From Acidovorax sp. 210-6 (GTDB taxonomy: Bacteria; Pseudomonadota; Gammaproteobacteria; Burkholderiales; Burkholderiaceae_C), in assembly GCF_010020825.1 (NCBI RefSeq), contig NZ_JAACJE010000001.1, positions 868,001 to 932,000 of the forward strand: DNA of 64,000 nucleotides, in the 5' to 3' direction. The translations under genes and the position numbers were made by a program. Every line of letters begins with the position of its first letter. Position 1 is the stretch's first letter. Of the stretch, positions 10,203 through 19,812 are shown one piece after another. Under the pieces are notes generated by a model. It was not told the origin of the DNA. It worked only from the letters and a program-made list of their open reading frames with translations, and did no database searches.

Positions 10203-12809
10203 TCAGCCGAGTTCGGACAGCATCTTCTGCGCCCGGGCCTTCAGGTCGCCGCTGGCTTCGGCAATCACTTCTTCGATCAGTGTGCGCGCGCCGTCGCTGT
10301 CGCCAATGGTGTTGAACTCCTGGGCCAGTGCCAGCTTGGTGGCCAGCGGGTCGTCGGCCAAGTCACCGGAGGCGGTGGTGGGCTCGTCCATCGGGACAGC
10401 GGCGGTGACCTCGGAAGCTGGGGTCTTGAGATCCAGCGAAATGCTGTCGAGGTCGAAATCCATCAAGCCGGAGTCAGAGGGCACATAGGGCTTGGTGGCG
10501 GGTTTGTCCAACGCGGTGGGTTGGGTGTCGATGGCCGGCAGATCCAGAGGAACGTCCAGCGGCATATCCAGTGGGTTGACTGCTGCCACCGGCATGGGCT
10601 TCGTGGCAGCAGGGGGCTGCCATTCTGGCGCGGCAGAGGGACTGTCGTAGTCGGGGATTTCCAGCGGCACCGGGGCGCTGTCTTCCAGCACCGGCTGCTG
10701 AGCGCTCTGCGCTGCGGCAGCAAAGGCACCTGCTGGCGCCGGAGGGGCCTCGGTCAGTGCATCATCGGGAAGGTCCAGATCCAGATCTAGGTCCAGATCC
10801 GGTGGAGATGTCACGGCCGCAGCGGCGCCTGTGGCGGCAGCGACGGCGGTAGCTGCTGCAGGGCGACCACCGGGCTGGTACAACGCGTTGTCGGGGTCCA
10901 GCGTGCGGCCCAGCTCGGCCACACGGTTCCAGTCGGGACCATCGCCCTGGGTGAGTTGGTGGATCTCGCTGGCCACTGATTCCAGGGCCTTGCGGTCTTG
11001 TCGCTTGGCATAGATCTCGGCCAGCTTGGCATGGATGGAGACGCGCGTCGGGTTGTGGCGCACGGCTTCCTTGAGGATTTCCTCCGCCTGTAGATCGCGG
11101 CCATAGGCAAGGTAAACATCGGCTTCAGCCACTGGATCGACATCACCACCTGCATCCAACTGGCTGGGCGAATAGGCCATGGATGATCCACCGGTGGTGG
11201 AGTCGGTGTTGGCCGTGTCCACGCGCTGGCCGCCGCTGGCGCCAAAGAAGGAATCGGGCTGCAGGCGGCTTTCCAGGAAGGAGCTGTCCATGCCAGCGCC
11301 AGCGCGGCGGCGCTGGATGACGCGCCATGCGCCAAAGCCCAGCAGCAATGCCAGCAGGCCGCCACCCGCCATGGGGATCATGGGGTCTTCCATCAACTCA
11401 GAGAAGAAGCTTGGCTCTTCCACCGGGGCAGGGGGCGGCAAGGCCACACTCGGTTTGGCAGGAGCAGAGGCGGGCTCGGACGCCGGAGCTGCGCTGGGCT
11501 CGGAGGCTGCGGCCACTGGAGCCGGAGCGGCTTCGCTCGCGGGGGCGGCAGGGACTTCTGCAGATGCAGGCGCTTCTGCTTGGGGGACTGCAGGAGCAGA
11601 CGGCTCGGGCGTTGCAGCGGGGGTGGGCGGCGGCACGGGCACGGTCACACCGGGCGCACTGGCGGCAGCGGCGGGTGCGGCGCCCACCGAAGCCGATGCG
11701 GTGCCGAGCTTGTTCAGCTCGCTGATGTTTTTGGACAATTCTTCCACGCGCGCAGCAGCCTGCTGCGATTGTTTGCGCTTGGCCAGTTCTTCTTCGGTCG
11801 CCTTCTGGCCTTTGACTGCGCCCTTGGAGAGGGTGAGCTTGTCGGGGGCTGCGCTTGCAGGACGCTGGTCTTGCACCTGCGCCTGAACTGCGCCGCTGGC
11901 AGAGCGCCCGGAGGTTCCTACATCAGCAGAAGGGGCCGCACCGGCCAGCTTGCGCCGGAATTCGTTGAAATCGCGGCTCTGTGCGGCCAAGACTTGGCGA
12001 GCCTCGTCCTTGGAGATCGCGTTGGCCTGGGCCTGGCTCGGCATCTGCAAGACGGCGCCAGAGCGGATGCGATTGACATTGCCTTGAATGAACGCCTCAG
12101 GGTTGGCGCGCAACATGGCTACCAGCATTTGATCCAGCGACACATCCGCAGGGCGGTTGGCATTGGCAATGCGTCCGGCAGTGTCTCCGGGCTTGACGGT
12201 GACGGCTTGTTCGCCTGCCGGTGCGGCCGCACTGGCCGCAGGCGCGCTGCGCACGGGGGCAGAACGCTGCGGGGTGGATTCCACGGGGCGTGCAGGTGCA
12301 ATTTCGGGTTTGGCAGCCACCTCCACCGGCGCTTTGCGCATGGTGGGGGGATCAAACAGCATGGTGTAGCTGCGCGTCAGTCGCCCGGTGTTCCAGTTGG
12401 CATCCACCACCAGATCCACAAACGGCTCGTTCACGGGCCGATCGCTGCTCAGGCGCAGCACCGTGGAACCGTTGGGGCGCTTCCGCATCTCAATCTGGAC
12501 ACGCGTGACCACGGGCGAATATTCCATGCCTTGGGCGCGGAAGGTCTCAGGGGTGGCGGTGGTGACACGCAGCGTTTCTGCTTCGGAAGAGGTGACCTGC
12601 ACAAGCTCGATTTCCGCGCGCAGGGGTTCCCCCAAGGCGGACTGAACGGTGATCGGGCCCAGCGCAAGTGCCAAGGCGTTCGAGCTGTACAGACCGAACG
12701 ATGCCACTGCGGCCGCCGCCAAGGCAGAGTATTTCCAACGATGCATGGTTGCCATCAACTGATTAGATTTGGTAGCTCGGTGGAGCGGACTGGTATTGGT
12801 CATGGTCAT
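10203..12809 (-). CDS. fimV: FimV-type peptidoglycan-binding motility/polarity protein
   Basis: 868 residues. A signal peptide is visible ([20 protein letters not shown]) followed by the FimV N-terminal domain starting [20 protein letters not shown], a LysM-like motif ([18 protein letters not shown]), a Pro/Ala-rich low-complexity stretch, one membrane span ([17 protein letters not shown]), and a TPR-like acidic cytoplasmic tail ending with the FimV C-terminal motif ([20 protein letters not shown]). In Pseudomonas FimV organises the cell pole and supports type IV pili and twitching. The Asp/Leu repeat [15 protein letters not shown] is unusual. ATGs also occur at 12755 and 12746; the 12809 start has the better-placed GGAG. 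Confidence 0.93.
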   Translation of the reverse strand: MTMTNTSPLHRATKSNQLMATMHRWKYSALAAAAVASFGLYSSNALALALGPITVQSALGEPLRAEIELVQVTSSEAETLRVTTATPETFRAQGMEYSPVVTRVQIEMRKRPNGSTVLRLSSDRPVNEPFVDLVVDANWNTGRLTRSYTMLFDPPTMRKAPVEVAAKPEIAPARPVESTPQRSAPVRSAPAASAAAPAGEQAVTVKPGDTAGRIANANRPADVSLDQMLVAMLRANPEAFIQGNVNRIRSGAVLQMPSQAQANAISKDEARQVLAAQSRDFNEFRRKLAGAAPSADVGTSGRSASGAVQAQVQDQRPASAAPDKLTLSKGAVKGQKATEEELAKRKQSQQAAARVEELSKNISELNKLGTASASVGAAPAAAASAPGVTVPVPPPTPAATPEPSAPAVPQAEAPASAEVPAAPASEAAPAPVAAASEPSAAPASEPASAPAKPSVALPPPAPVEEPSFFSELMEDPMIPMAGGGLLALLLGFGAWRVIQRRRAGAGMDSSFLESRLQPDSFFGASGGQRVDTANTDSTTGGSSMAYSPSQLDAGGDVDPVAEADVYLAYGRDLQAEEILKEAVRHNPTRVSIHAKLAEIYAKRQDRKALESVASEIHQLTQGDGPDWNRVAELGRTLDPDNALYQPGGRPAAATAVAAATGAAAAVTSPPDLDLDLDLDLPDDALTEAPPAPAGAFAAAAQSAQQPVLEDSAPVPLEIPDYDSPSAAPEWQPPAATKPMPVAAVNPLDMPLDVPLDLPAIDTQPTALDKPATKPYVPSDSGLMDFDLDSISLDLKTPASEVTAAVPMDEPTTASGDLADDPLATKLALAQEFNTIGDSDGARTLIEEVIAEASGDLKARAQKMLSELG

Positions 12810-12988
12810 ATGCCCGCTGCGCTCCAGCGTCTGAGAATGTGTAAAAGCACCTTAGCAGCAATGTTTTGCACTGACAAGCTCACGTAGTGGCGAAGCTCCG
12901 GCAGGATGCCTGAACGGGGGGCAATGCCCCCCACTGTGTTGTCAGACGACAACGTGGGTAACCAGATGTTTCCTCTGGGTGCCAAAAG

Positions 12989-13012
12989 AAAAAGCGCCGT
13001 GGGGCGCTTTTT
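12989..13012 (-). terminator. Rho-independent terminator of asd (bidirectional form)
   Basis: Perfect 10-bp stem AAAAAGCGCC / GGCGCTTTTT around a four-base loop (GTGG), 11 bases past the asd stop. On the minus strand the stem ends in a T-run, so it should stop asd transcription before fimV; the A-run on the other side makes it work in both directions. Confidence 0.85.
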
Positions 13013-13023
13013 CAAGGGGCAGA

Positions 13024-14154
13024 TTATGCACCCAGCAAGATGCGCAGCATGCGGCGCAGCGGCTCGGCGGCGCCCCACAGCAACTGGTCGCCAATGGTGA
13101 AGGCGCCCACATATTCGGGTCCCATGGCCAGCTTGCGGATGCGGCCCACGGGGATGGTCAGTGTGCCGGTGGTCGCCACAGGGGTCAGGTCGGTGATGGT
13201 GGCTTCGCGCGTGTTGGGTACCACTTTGACCCACTGGTTGTCGGCAGCAATCATGGCCTCGATGTCTGCCACCGGCACATCCTTCTTGAGCTTGAAGGTC
13301 AGTGCCTGGCTGTGGCAGCGCATGGCGCCGATGCGCACGCAAAAACCGTCCACGGGAATGGCGCTGGTGCCGAAGCCTTCGCCCATACCCAGAATCTTGT
13401 TGGTTTCGGCCATGCCCTTCCACTCTTCACGGCTCATGCCATTACCCAGATCCTTGTCGATCCAGGGGATGAGCGATCCGCCCAGCGGCACGCCAAAGTT
13501 GGCGGTTTCGGCGCCAGAGAGGGCGCGTTGCTTGGCGATGACCTTGCGGTCGATTTCCAGGATGGCGCTCTTGGGGTCGTCCAGCAAGGCCTTGACCTCG
13601 GCATTGAGCGTGCCAAACTGGGTCAGCAACTCGCGCATGTGCTGTGCGCCGCCACCCGACGCGGCTTGGTAGGTCTGCGTGCTCATCCATTCCACCAGAC
13701 CCGCCTTGTACAGCGCGCCCACGCCCATGAGCATGCAGCTCACGGTGCAGTTGCCGCCGATCCAGTTCTTGCCACCCTTGGACAGGGCGTTTTTGATGAC
13801 GGGCATGTTGACGGGGTCGAGGATGATGACCGCGTCGTCCTTCATGCGCAGGGTGGAAGCTGCATCAATCCAATGGCCGTTCCAGCCTGCTGCGCGCAGC
13901 TTGGGAAATACCTCGGTGGTGTAGTCGCCGCCCTGGCAGGAGATGATGATCTCGCAGCGCTTGAGCGCGTCGATGTTGAACGCGTCTTGCAGCGCGGTTT
14001 CGTTCTTGGCCTGCGCCGGGGCCTTGCCACCGGCGTTGCTGGTGGAGAAGAACAGGGGTTCGATCAGGCCGAAGTCGCCTTCAGCCTCCATGCGATCCAT
14101 CAACACCGAGCCGACCATGCCGCGCCAGCCCACCAGACCTACCAACTTGCTCAT
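13024..14154 (-). CDS. asd: Aspartate-semialdehyde dehydrogenase
   Basis: 376 residues of the gammaproteobacterial-type Asd: NADP site [29 protein letters not shown], catalytic Cys in [11 protein letters not shown] and the active-site His in [17 protein letters not shown]. It reduces aspartyl phosphate to aspartate semialdehyde for Lys, Met, Thr and diaminopimelate synthesis. A possible 33-residue leader peptide rich in Thr and Lys ends 92 bases upstream of this start. The start codon is preceded by GAAAGGGCG. It is followed by a strong terminator and then fimV. Confidence 0.96.
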   Translation of the reverse strand: MSKLVGLVGWRGMVGSVLMDRMEAEGDFGLIEPLFFSTSNAGGKAPAQAKNETALQDAFNIDALKRCEIIISCQGGDYTTEVFPKLRAAGWNGHWIDAASTLRMKDDAVIILDPVNMPVIKNALSKGGKNWIGGNCTVSCMLMGVGALYKAGLVEWMSTQTYQAASGGGAQHMRELLTQFGTLNAEVKALLDDPKSAILEIDRKVIAKQRALSGAETANFGVPLGGSLIPWIDKDLGNGMSREEWKGMAETNKILGMGEGFGTSAIPVDGFCVRIGAMRCHSQALTFKLKKDVPVADIEAMIAADNQWVKVVPNTREATITDLTPVATTGTLTIPVGRIRKLAMGPEYVGAFTIGDQLLWGAAEPLRRMLRILLGA

Positions 14155-14246
14155 TTCAACGCCCTTTCAAGTGAATAAACAGTACCCGACCGGACTGTTC
14201 GCCTGGCTCGTCTGGCCAGGAGGGGCGCACGACGAACCGGGGCGGA

Positions 14247-14348
14247 TCAGCCCTTAATGGTCGTGGTTTTGGTGATGGTTGCGCGCGCAGCCAAACCTGC
14301 CGAGGCGGCAGGAGCATTTTTCAGAGCGAACGGGTGGGCGGCAAACAT
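14247..14348 (-). CDS. Possible asd leader peptide rich in Thr/Ile/Lys codons
   Basis: A 33-residue reading frame (MFAAHPFALKNAPAASAGLA...) ending ARATITKTTTIKG, upstream of asd on the same strand. The last eleven residues contain five Thr, two Ile and two Lys, end products of the pathway asd feeds (Thr, Ile via Thr, Lys). A TACAAT box at 14357-14362 would start the transcript within a base or two of the ATG, so the peptide might be translated from a leaderless mRNA. Downstream, GGTTCGTC can pair with GACGAGCC, and CCTGGC with GCCAGG, giving two mutually exclusive hairpins; neither is followed by a T-run. Seen: the codon bias and hairpins. Inferred: attenuation. Confidence 0.4.
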   Translation of the reverse strand: MFAAHPFALKNAPAASAGLAARATITKTTTIKG

Positions 14349-14356
14349 TGAGGAAT

Positions 14357-14362
14357 ATTGTA
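14357..14362 (-). promoter_or_regulatory. asd: Candidate -10 box for the asd transcript
   Basis: TACAAT in an AT-rich pocket between the tmRNA terminator and asd. No good -35 hexamer is seen at 16-18 bases, so this is a weak call; it is listed because it is the only promoter-like sequence in the gap. Confidence 0.3.
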
Positions 14363-14414
14363 ATGCAAGGCAAACATAGGACATTTGCACTGCCGCAAGA
14401 GCTTGTGGGCAATG

Positions 14415-14445
14415 AAAAAGCCAACCGCGGAGCGGTTGGCTTTTT
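14415..14445 (-). terminator. ssrA: Rho-independent terminator of tmRNA
   Basis: Perfect 14-bp stem AAAAAGCCAACCGC / GCGGTTGGCTTTTT with a three-base loop (GGA), starting 9 bases past the CCA end of the tmRNA and ending in a T-run on the minus strand. Confidence 0.9.
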
Positions 14446-14453
14446 GTGGCAGG

Positions 14454-14831
14454 TGGTGGAGCTGGCGGGAATTGAACCCGCGTCCGCAAGCCTTCTTCGG
14501 GCAGATCTACATGTTTAGCGTTCTGTTTTGGATCTCGCCATCGGTGCCGCGCAGGCGCACGCTGCATCGACGGCCAGCACCCTTGGATCTCGCCTCCTGC
14601 CAAGGTGCCCGGCAGGGTGCCAGCTGATGAAAATTCCCTTGCAGCCTGGAGGTATTTCTACCCCCTTGCCCAGCCCATCAGCGTGCTGTTGCAAGGCTCA
14701 CCGGATTTAAGCGGCGAGTGCGAAACGTTCGTCGTTTGCAGTTAGTTTTTTGAACCGAGATTTACGAGCGTGATTCCAGCTCGACATGCACCACACCGAT
14801 TCCGAACCCACGTCGAAACCAGGGCAGCCCC
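14454..14831 (-). ncRNA. ssrA: Transfer-messenger RNA
   Basis: About 378 nt. The 5-prime end reads GGGGCTGCCCTGGTTTCGAC and pairs with the 3-prime end CAGCTCCACCA, forming the tRNA-Ala-like acceptor arm; the T arm is GCGGGTTCAATTCCCGC. The tag frame lies at 14707-14739: GCA resume codon, then codons for ANDERFALAA and a TAA stop. With SmpB and EF-Tu it rescues stalled ribosomes and tags the nascent chain for ClpXP. The tag matches the betaproteobacterial consensus. The 3-prime CCA is encoded. Confidence 0.95.
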
Positions 14832-14844
14832 TTGGATGGGTATT

Positions 14845-15510
14845 TTAGGTCAGTCGCAGCAATTGCAAGAGGGCCAGTGGGGTATTTATTTCAGCATGGG
14901 CGCCCCACCGGCGGATATCGGCTTGTGCACCCAGGTAGCCGTAGGTGGCTGCCACCGTGGGCATGCCCGCCGCATGGCCGGCCTGGATATCGCGTTCGTC
15001 GTCGCCTACGTAAAGGCATTGCTGTGGAGGTAGGTCCAGACGGGTGGCGGCCTCCAGCAGCGGAGCGGGGTGGGGCTTGGCGTGCGGGGTCGTGTCGCCA
15101 CTCACCACCGTTTGGGCGCTGGCGAACAAAGGCATGGCCTGCGTCAGAGGGTTGGTGAAGCGGCTGTGTTTGTTGGTGACCACTCCCCAGGCCAGGCCGT
15201 GGCCGCGCAGGCGCTGGATCAGGTCGTCCACGCCATGGAAGACCTGGGTGCGCTCCGTCAGACAGGCTTCGTAGTTGGCGAAGAACTCTTCCTTGAAGGC
15301 CGAAAAATCGGGGTGCTCTGGGGGCATACCGAAGGCGCAATCCAGCATTCCCCGGGCTCCAGCGCCTGCCATGGGGCGGTAGTGCTCCAGGGGCAGGGCG
15401 GGCAGGCCGCGGTCGGTGCGCATTTTGTCTGCAGCAGCGCCCAGGTCGGGGGCGCTGTCGATCAGGGTGCCGTCCAGATCGAACAGCACAGCACGGATGT
15501 GGGCAAACAT
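14845..15510 (-). CDS. gph: Phosphoglycolate phosphatase (HAD family)
   Basis: 221 residues with the HAD nucleophile motif VLFDLDGTLIDSAPDL, VVTNK (motif II Thr), the lysine in HAKPHPAPLLEAA and the metal motif YVGDDERDIQAGHAAG. Gph hydrolyses 2-phosphoglycolate produced during DNA repair. It follows ubiG after four bases; ubiG-gph is a conserved pair in beta- and gammaproteobacteria. Its end lies 13 bases from the tmRNA start. Confidence 0.92.
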   Translation of the reverse strand: MFAHIRAVLFDLDGTLIDSAPDLGAAADKMRTDRGLPALPLEHYRPMAGAGARGMLDCAFGMPPEHPDFSAFKEEFFANYEACLTERTQVFHGVDDLIQRLRGHGLAWGVVTNKHSRFTNPLTQAMPLFASAQTVVSGDTTPHAKPHPAPLLEAATRLDLPPQQCLYVGDDERDIQAGHAAGMPTVAATYGYLGAQADIRRWGAHAEINTPLALLQLLRLT

Positions 15511-15514
15511 GTGC

Positions 15515-16228
15515 TCAGGCGCTGCGGCGGGTGGCCAGCAGGTAGTTCACGCTGGTGTCGCTGCTGAGCCAGTAGCGCCGCGTGATCGGGTTGTACTGCA
15601 AGCCCTTGGTCTGCTGCAGGTCCAGCCCCGCATCGCGGCAATGGGTGGCCAGTTCGCTGGGGCGGATGAGGCGGGCGTATTCGTGCGTGCCCCTGGGCAG
15701 CATGTTGAGGACGTATTCCGCGCCCACAATCGCCAGCATGAAAGCCTTGGCGTTGCGGTTGATGGTGGAGAAGAACACCCAGCCGCCCGGCTTGACGAGT
15801 TGGGCGCAGGCGCGCACCACCGAGCCGGGGTCGGGCACGTGTTCCAGCATTTCCATGCAGGTCACGGTATCAAAGCTGCCTGGTTGCTCTGCGGCCAGGG
15901 CTTCCACGCTCACTTCGCGGTAGGTGACGCGCGGGGTCTGTGCTTCCAGGGCGTGCAACTGGGCCACGCGCAGTGACTTGGTGGCCAGGTCTATGCCCAG
16001 CACCTCCGCACCTCGGCGGGCCATCGCGTCGGACAGGATGCCCCCGCCGCAGCCCACGTCGAGCACACGTTTGCCGTGCAGTGGTGCCAGGCCGTTGATC
16101 CAGTCCAGCCGCAGGGGGTTGATTTCATGCAGGGGGCGGAACTCGCTTTCCGGGTCCCACCAGCGGTGCGCCAGATCGGAGAACTTGGCCAGTTCGGCCG
16201 GATCGACGTTGAGGGTGGTGTGGTTCAT
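15515..16228 (-). CDS. ubiG: Ubiquinone biosynthesis O-methyltransferase
   Basis: 237 residues from [20 protein letters not shown]. Typical UbiG landmarks are [20 protein letters not shown], the SAM-binding [18 protein letters not shown], and [11 protein letters not shown]. It carries out both O-methylations in ubiquinone synthesis. The frame stays open far upstream (through antisense rpsT), but the family N-terminus fixes the start at 16228. Confidence 0.95.
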   Translation of the reverse strand: MNHTTLNVDPAELAKFSDLAHRWWDPESEFRPLHEINPLRLDWINGLAPLHGKRVLDVGCGGGILSDAMARRGAEVLGIDLATKSLRVAQLHALEAQTPRVTYREVSVEALAAEQPGSFDTVTCMEMLEHVPDPGSVVRACAQLVKPGGWVFFSTINRNAKAFMLAIVGAEYVLNMLPRGTHEYARLIRPSELATHCRDAGLDLQQTKGLQYNPITRRYWLSSDTSVNYLLATRRSA

Positions 16229-16259
16229 GCTCGTATTGTCCAACAGCGCGGCAACAAAA

Positions 16260-16279
16260 AAGCGCCCCGGAGGGCGCTT
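16260..16279 (-). terminator. rpsT: Rho-independent terminator of rpsT
   Basis: Stem AAGCGCCC / GGGCGCTT with a CGGA loop, followed on the minus strand by a run of T (the AAAAAA at 16255-16260 on the plus strand). It lies between the rpsT stop and the ubiG start. Confidence 0.75.
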
Positions 16280-16361
16280 CGTTGTTTTTGCTGGCAGCGC
16301 ACCCGTTTCAAACGGCGGGCAGCAGGGCTGCCCGGGCTGTGTGTGCTGTGAGTGAAAAGAC

Positions 16362-16664
16362 TCAGGCAGCGGCCAGGGCCAGGGCCTTGACCTTTGCGGA
16401 CAGGCGGCTCTTGTCGCGGGCCGCCTTGTTCTTGTGGAAAATGCCCTTGTCGGCAACGTTGTCCACCACGGACTGCATCTTGGCGAACAGTTCGGTGGCT
16501 TTGGTCTTGTCGCCTGCCAGAATGGCTTTTTCAACGTTCTTGACGGCGGTGCGGTACTTGGAACGCAGCGAGGAGTTGGCTGCGTTGAGCTTGACGTCTT
16601 GGCGCGCGCGTTTGCGGCCCGACGCCAGGCGCGGGTTCTTTTTCTTGGGCTTGGTGGATGCCAT
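16362..16664 (-). CDS. rpsT: 30S ribosomal protein S20
   Basis: 100 residues, very basic, from [20 protein letters not shown], with [17 protein letters not shown] and the Lys/Ala-rich helical C-terminus [17 protein letters not shown]20 binds 16S rRNA in the body of the 30S subunit. It is divergent from murJ (131 bases between starts), the common arrangement in Burkholderiales. Confidence 0.96.
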   Translation of the reverse strand: MASTKPKKKNPRLASGRKRARQDVKLNAANSSLRSKYRTAVKNVEKAILAGDKTKATELFAKMQSVVDNVADKGIFHKNKAARDKSRLSAKVKALALAAA

Positions 16665-16794
16665 GGTATATGTTCCTTGTGTCTGTGGATGTTGCCAGCA
16701 AAGCCGAGCATTATAGCCCACCGAGCCAAGGTGGGTGCAGGTGGCGCCGGGCCGGGTGCCGCGCACTGCGGGCGCAGCGCATACACTGTGCGCC

Positions 16795-18360
16795 GTGACA
16801 TTGTTCAAAGCCGCTTCCACCGTCTCCTTGCTGACGCTGGCTTCCCGTGTGACGGGGCTGGTGCGCGACCTGCTCATGGCCTCGGTCTTTGGCGCCAATG
16901 CGCTGACCGACGCCTTCAACGTCGCCTTTCGCATTCCCAATTTGTTTCGGCGTTTGTTTGCCGAAGGCGCCTTCAGCCAGGCCTTCGTGCCCGTGCTCGC
17001 CGCCACCAAGACCCAGGAGGGCGAAGAAGCCACGCGCGTGCTCATTCGCAGCGTGGCAACGGCCTTGGCCTGGGCCTTGGTGTTGGCCTGCGTGTTGGGC
17101 GTGCTGGGTGCGCCGGTGCTCGTGTGGCTGCTGGCCAGCGGCCTGCGGCAAAACCCCGAGGGCTACGACGCCGCCGTGCTCATGACGCGCTGGATGTTCC
17201 CCTACATCGGCTTCATGTCCATGGTGGCACTGTCGGCCGGGGTGCTCAACACCTGGAAGCGCTTTGCCGTGCCTGCCGCCACCCCCGTGCTGCTGAATCT
17301 GTGCATGATCGTGGCCGCCTGGTGGGGCGCGCCGCTGCTGGCCGCGCGCGGGGTGGAGCCCATCTACGCCATGGCTGGCGGCGTGATGCTGGGCGGTGTG
17401 CTGCAACTGGCGGCGCAGGTGCCCGTGCTGCACCGCCTGGGCCTGCTGCCGCGCATTGGCGTGACCTGGGGCGCGGTGCGCACGGCGTGGCAGACGGAGC
17501 AGGTGCGCCGCATCCTGACGCTCATGGCGCCCGCGCTGCTGGGGGTGGGGGTGGCGCAGCTCTCGCTGATGATCAACACCCAGATCGCTTCGTACCTGGC
17601 GCCCGGCAGCGTGACCTGGCTGTTTTATGCCGACCGTCTGATGGAATTTCCCACCGCACTGCTGGGGGTGGCACTGGGCGTGGTGCTGACACCGCAGCTG
17701 GCATCGGCCAAGGCGGCGGACGACAGCGCGCGCTATTCGGCCATGCTCGACTGGGGCCTGCGCATGGTGGTGTTGCTGGCCGTGCCTTGTGCCGTGGCGC
17801 TGCTGACCTTTGCGCAGCCACTCGTGGCCACGCTGTTCCACCACGGCAAGCTGACCGATGGCGATGTGGGGCAGATCGCCGTGGCCCTGGCGGGCTATGG
17901 TGCGGGTCTGCTGGGCCTGGTCGCCATCAAGGTGCTGGCGCCGGGCTACTACGCCAGCCAGGACATCCGCACCCCGGTGAAGATTGCTGTGGTGGTGCTG
18001 GTGGTCACGCAGTTGCTCAACGTGGTGCTGGTGCCCCGGATGGCGTATGCGGGCCTGGCGCTGTCCATCGGGCTGGGGGCGCTGGTCAATGCGCTGTGGT
18101 TGCTGGTGGGCCTGCTGCGGCGGGGGGCGTATGTGCCCGCGCCGGGGTGGCTGCTGTATGCGCTGCAGGTGCTGGCGGCCAGTTGCCTGATGGCGGTGCT
18201 GCTGCTGTGGGCCTCAGACCACTTTGCCTGGCTGGCCATGCGTGCCCACAGCCTGCAGCGTGCTGGACTGCTGGCCTTGCTGGTGGTGGCGGCGGCGCTG
18301 TTGTACTTTGCCGTGCTGTGGGTGGGTGGGTTGCGCCTGCGCAGCCTGTTGCGGCGCTGA
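16795..18360 (+). CDS. murJ: Lipid II flippase
   Basis: About 521 residues from a GTG start ([20 protein letters not shown]). MurJ landmarks are [40 protein letters not shown] with SQAFVPVL, and about 14 membrane spans with charged central-cavity residues. It moves lipid II across the inner membrane for peptidoglycan synthesis. An in-frame ATG at 16735 would add 20 residues unlike the family, so I prefer the GTG. It is followed 16 bases later by the SirB1-like gene, probably co-transcribed. Confidence 0.95.
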   Translation: MTLFKAASTVSLLTLASRVTGLVRDLLMASVFGANALTDAFNVAFRIPNLFRRLFAEGAFSQAFVPVLAATKTQEGEEATRVLIRSVATALAWALVLACVLGVLGAPVLVWLLASGLRQNPEGYDAAVLMTRWMFPYIGFMSMVALSAGVLNTWKRFAVPAATPVLLNLCMIVAAWWGAPLLAARGVEPIYAMAGGVMLGGVLQLAAQVPVLHRLGLLPRIGVTWGAVRTAWQTEQVRRILTLMAPALLGVGVAQLSLMINTQIASYLAPGSVTWLFYADRLMEFPTALLGVALGVVLTPQLASAKAADDSARYSAMLDWGLRMVVLLAVPCAVALLTFAQPLVATLFHHGKLTDGDVGQIAVALAGYGAGLLGLVAIKVLAPGYYASQDIRTPVKIAVVVLVVTQLLNVVLVPRMAYAGLALSIGLGALVNALWLLVGLLRRGAYVPAPGWLLYALQVLAASCLMAVLLLWASDHFAWLAMRAHSLQRAGLLALLVVAAALLYFAVLWVGGLRLRSLLRR

Positions 18361-18376
18361 AGCGGGGGGCAAGGGC

Positions 18377-19225
18377 ATGTCGATGAAATTGGCCGTTCCC
18401 ACGCCGCTGGAGTATTTCGCGTCGCTGGTGCACAGCGACGACGGCTTTCCGCTGCTGGAGGCGGCCGCCAGCATTGCCCAAGACGAATACCCCCAGCTCG
18501 ACATCCAGCAGGTGCAAAGCGAGGTGGACCATCTCGTGGCGCGCCTGCAGCGGCGCCTGGCGCAAGATGCCCCGGCCCTGCAGCGCCTGCGCATGCTCAA
18601 CCAGTTCTTCTTTGCTGACCTGGGTTTTGGCGGCAACGTCAACAACTACTACGACCCCGAAAACAGCTACCTCAATGACGTGTTGCGCACACGCCGGGGT
18701 ATTCCCATCAGCCTGGGGGTGTTGTGGATGGAGCTGGCCCACGGCATTGGGCTGAAGGCCCACGGGGTGGCGTTTCCGGGGCATTTCATGGTCAAGGCGC
18801 AGGTGTCGCGTGGGCAGGTGCTCATTGACCCGTTCACCGGCCAGTCGCTCTCGCGCGAAGACCTGGTGGAGCGCCTGGTGCCTTTCCAGCACGGTGTGCC
18901 CGAGCCTTTACAGGCCGACGACCTGCCGCTGGGGCTGTTCCTTCAGCCCGCAGCACCGCGCGACATCATTGCGCGCATGCTGCGCAACCTGAAAGAACTG
19001 CACCGTTCCAACGAGGACTGGCAGCGCCTGATCGCCGTGCTCGACCGCATGGTCATTCTGCTGCCCACCGACTGGCAGGAGTTGCGGGATCGGGGGCTGG
19101 CCCACGCCGCTAGTGGCCAGCATGCCCTGGCCTTGCAGGATCTGGAGGCCTACCTGGCCCATGCGGGCGACGCTGCAGACGCCATCCAGGTGGCGGAACA
19201 GATCCGCCAACTGCGAGAAAATTGA
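18377..19225 (+). CDS. SirB1 family protein (transglutaminase-like plus TPR)
   Basis: 282 residues. The N-terminal two-thirds carries the SirB1/transglutaminase-like region (LNQFFFADLGFGGNVNNYYD, NSYLNDVLRTRRGIPISLGV, GVAFPGHFMVK with the conserved His). The C-terminus is TPR-like (RDRGLAHAASGQHALALQDL and EAYLAHAGD). E. coli SirB1 (YchA) is a relative; the biochemical role is unknown. Translation starts 16 bases after murJ. The gene ends at the base before a family-1 repeat that separates it from the convergent uspA-like gene. Confidence 0.85.
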   Translation: MSMKLAVPTPLEYFASLVHSDDGFPLLEAAASIAQDEYPQLDIQQVQSEVDHLVARLQRRLAQDAPALQRLRMLNQFFFADLGFGGNVNNYYDPENSYLNDVLRTRRGIPISLGVLWMELAHGIGLKAHGVAFPGHFMVKAQVSRGQVLIDPFTGQSLSREDLVERLVPFQHGVPEPLQADDLPLGLFLQPAAPRDIIARMLRNLKELHRSNEDWQRLIAVLDRMVILLPTDWQELRDRGLAHAASGQHALALQDLEAYLAHAGDAADAIQVAEQIRQLREN

Positions 19226-19284
19226 GCAAAAACAGCACGCAGCGCCCATCTGGCAAGCGCTGTGTGCTATTAAAATGATAGCAA
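19226..19284 (+). repeat. Family-1 palindromic repeat, copy 2
   Basis: Fills exactly the gap between two convergent genes. Core AGCGCCCATCTGGCAAGCGC followed by hairpin GCTAT-TAAAATG-ATAGC. Confidence 0.8.
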
Positions 19285-19683
19285 TCAGGCGCTGGGTGCC
19301 TTGACGCAGAGCACCGGGCAGGACACGGTCATGAGCAGCTCCTGTGCCACGCTGCCCAAAATCAGCTTGCCCACGGCGGTGCGCTTGCGCAGACCGATCA
19401 CGAGCACCGAAATGTCCATGGTATCGACCAGTTCATTGATCTCTTCCACGGCATCGCGGCCGCGCACAAACTGCTTGAACTCGGCCTGCACGCCCTGGGC
19501 TTCGAGCATGGCCTCGATCTGTTCCACCTCGTAGCCTGGCGCCAGCGATGTGTCCTCCTGCGAGCCCCCGGGGCCTGCGTTGACAACCAGCAGCCGCTCC
19601 TGGCGGCGCTTGGCGATTTCAATGCCTTTGTCCAATGCGGCCCGGCCTTCGGGGCGGGGTACGTAGGCGACGAGAATGGTCAT
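19285..19683 (-). CDS. Universal stress protein (UspA family)
   Basis: 132 residues with the Usp fold pattern: TILVAYVPRPEGRAALDKGI at the N-terminus and the ATP-binding-type loop GLRKRTAVGKLILGSVAQEL near the C-terminus (G-x2-x9-GS variant), then SCPVLCVKAP. Usp proteins respond to starvation and stress; many bind ATP. The ATG at 19683 has AGGAGA ten bases upstream. The frame is open to 19803, but the family start is clear. Confidence 0.88.
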   Translation of the reverse strand: MTILVAYVPRPEGRAALDKGIEIAKRRQERLLVVNAGPGGSQEDTSLAPGYEVEQIEAMLEAQGVQAEFKQFVRGRDAVEEINELVDTMDISVLVIGLRKRTAVGKLILGSVAQELLMTVSCPVLCVKAPSA

Positions 19684-19812
19684 GAACGGTCTCTCCTGAT
19701 TTATACCTGTGTGTGATGACATGTGCGTCCGTCCCGCGGCTTGTGGTCGAGAGACGGTCTGGATGGCATGCCCTGTCGGGATGCGCCTTGCATGGTAGCG
19801 CAAGCAGGTCGG

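Noticed and set aside
14247-14603. 118-codon minus-strand frame across the tmRNA 3-prime part
   Set aside because: Everything upstream of 14348 is tmRNA and its terminator; only the last 33 codons are kept as a possible leader peptide.
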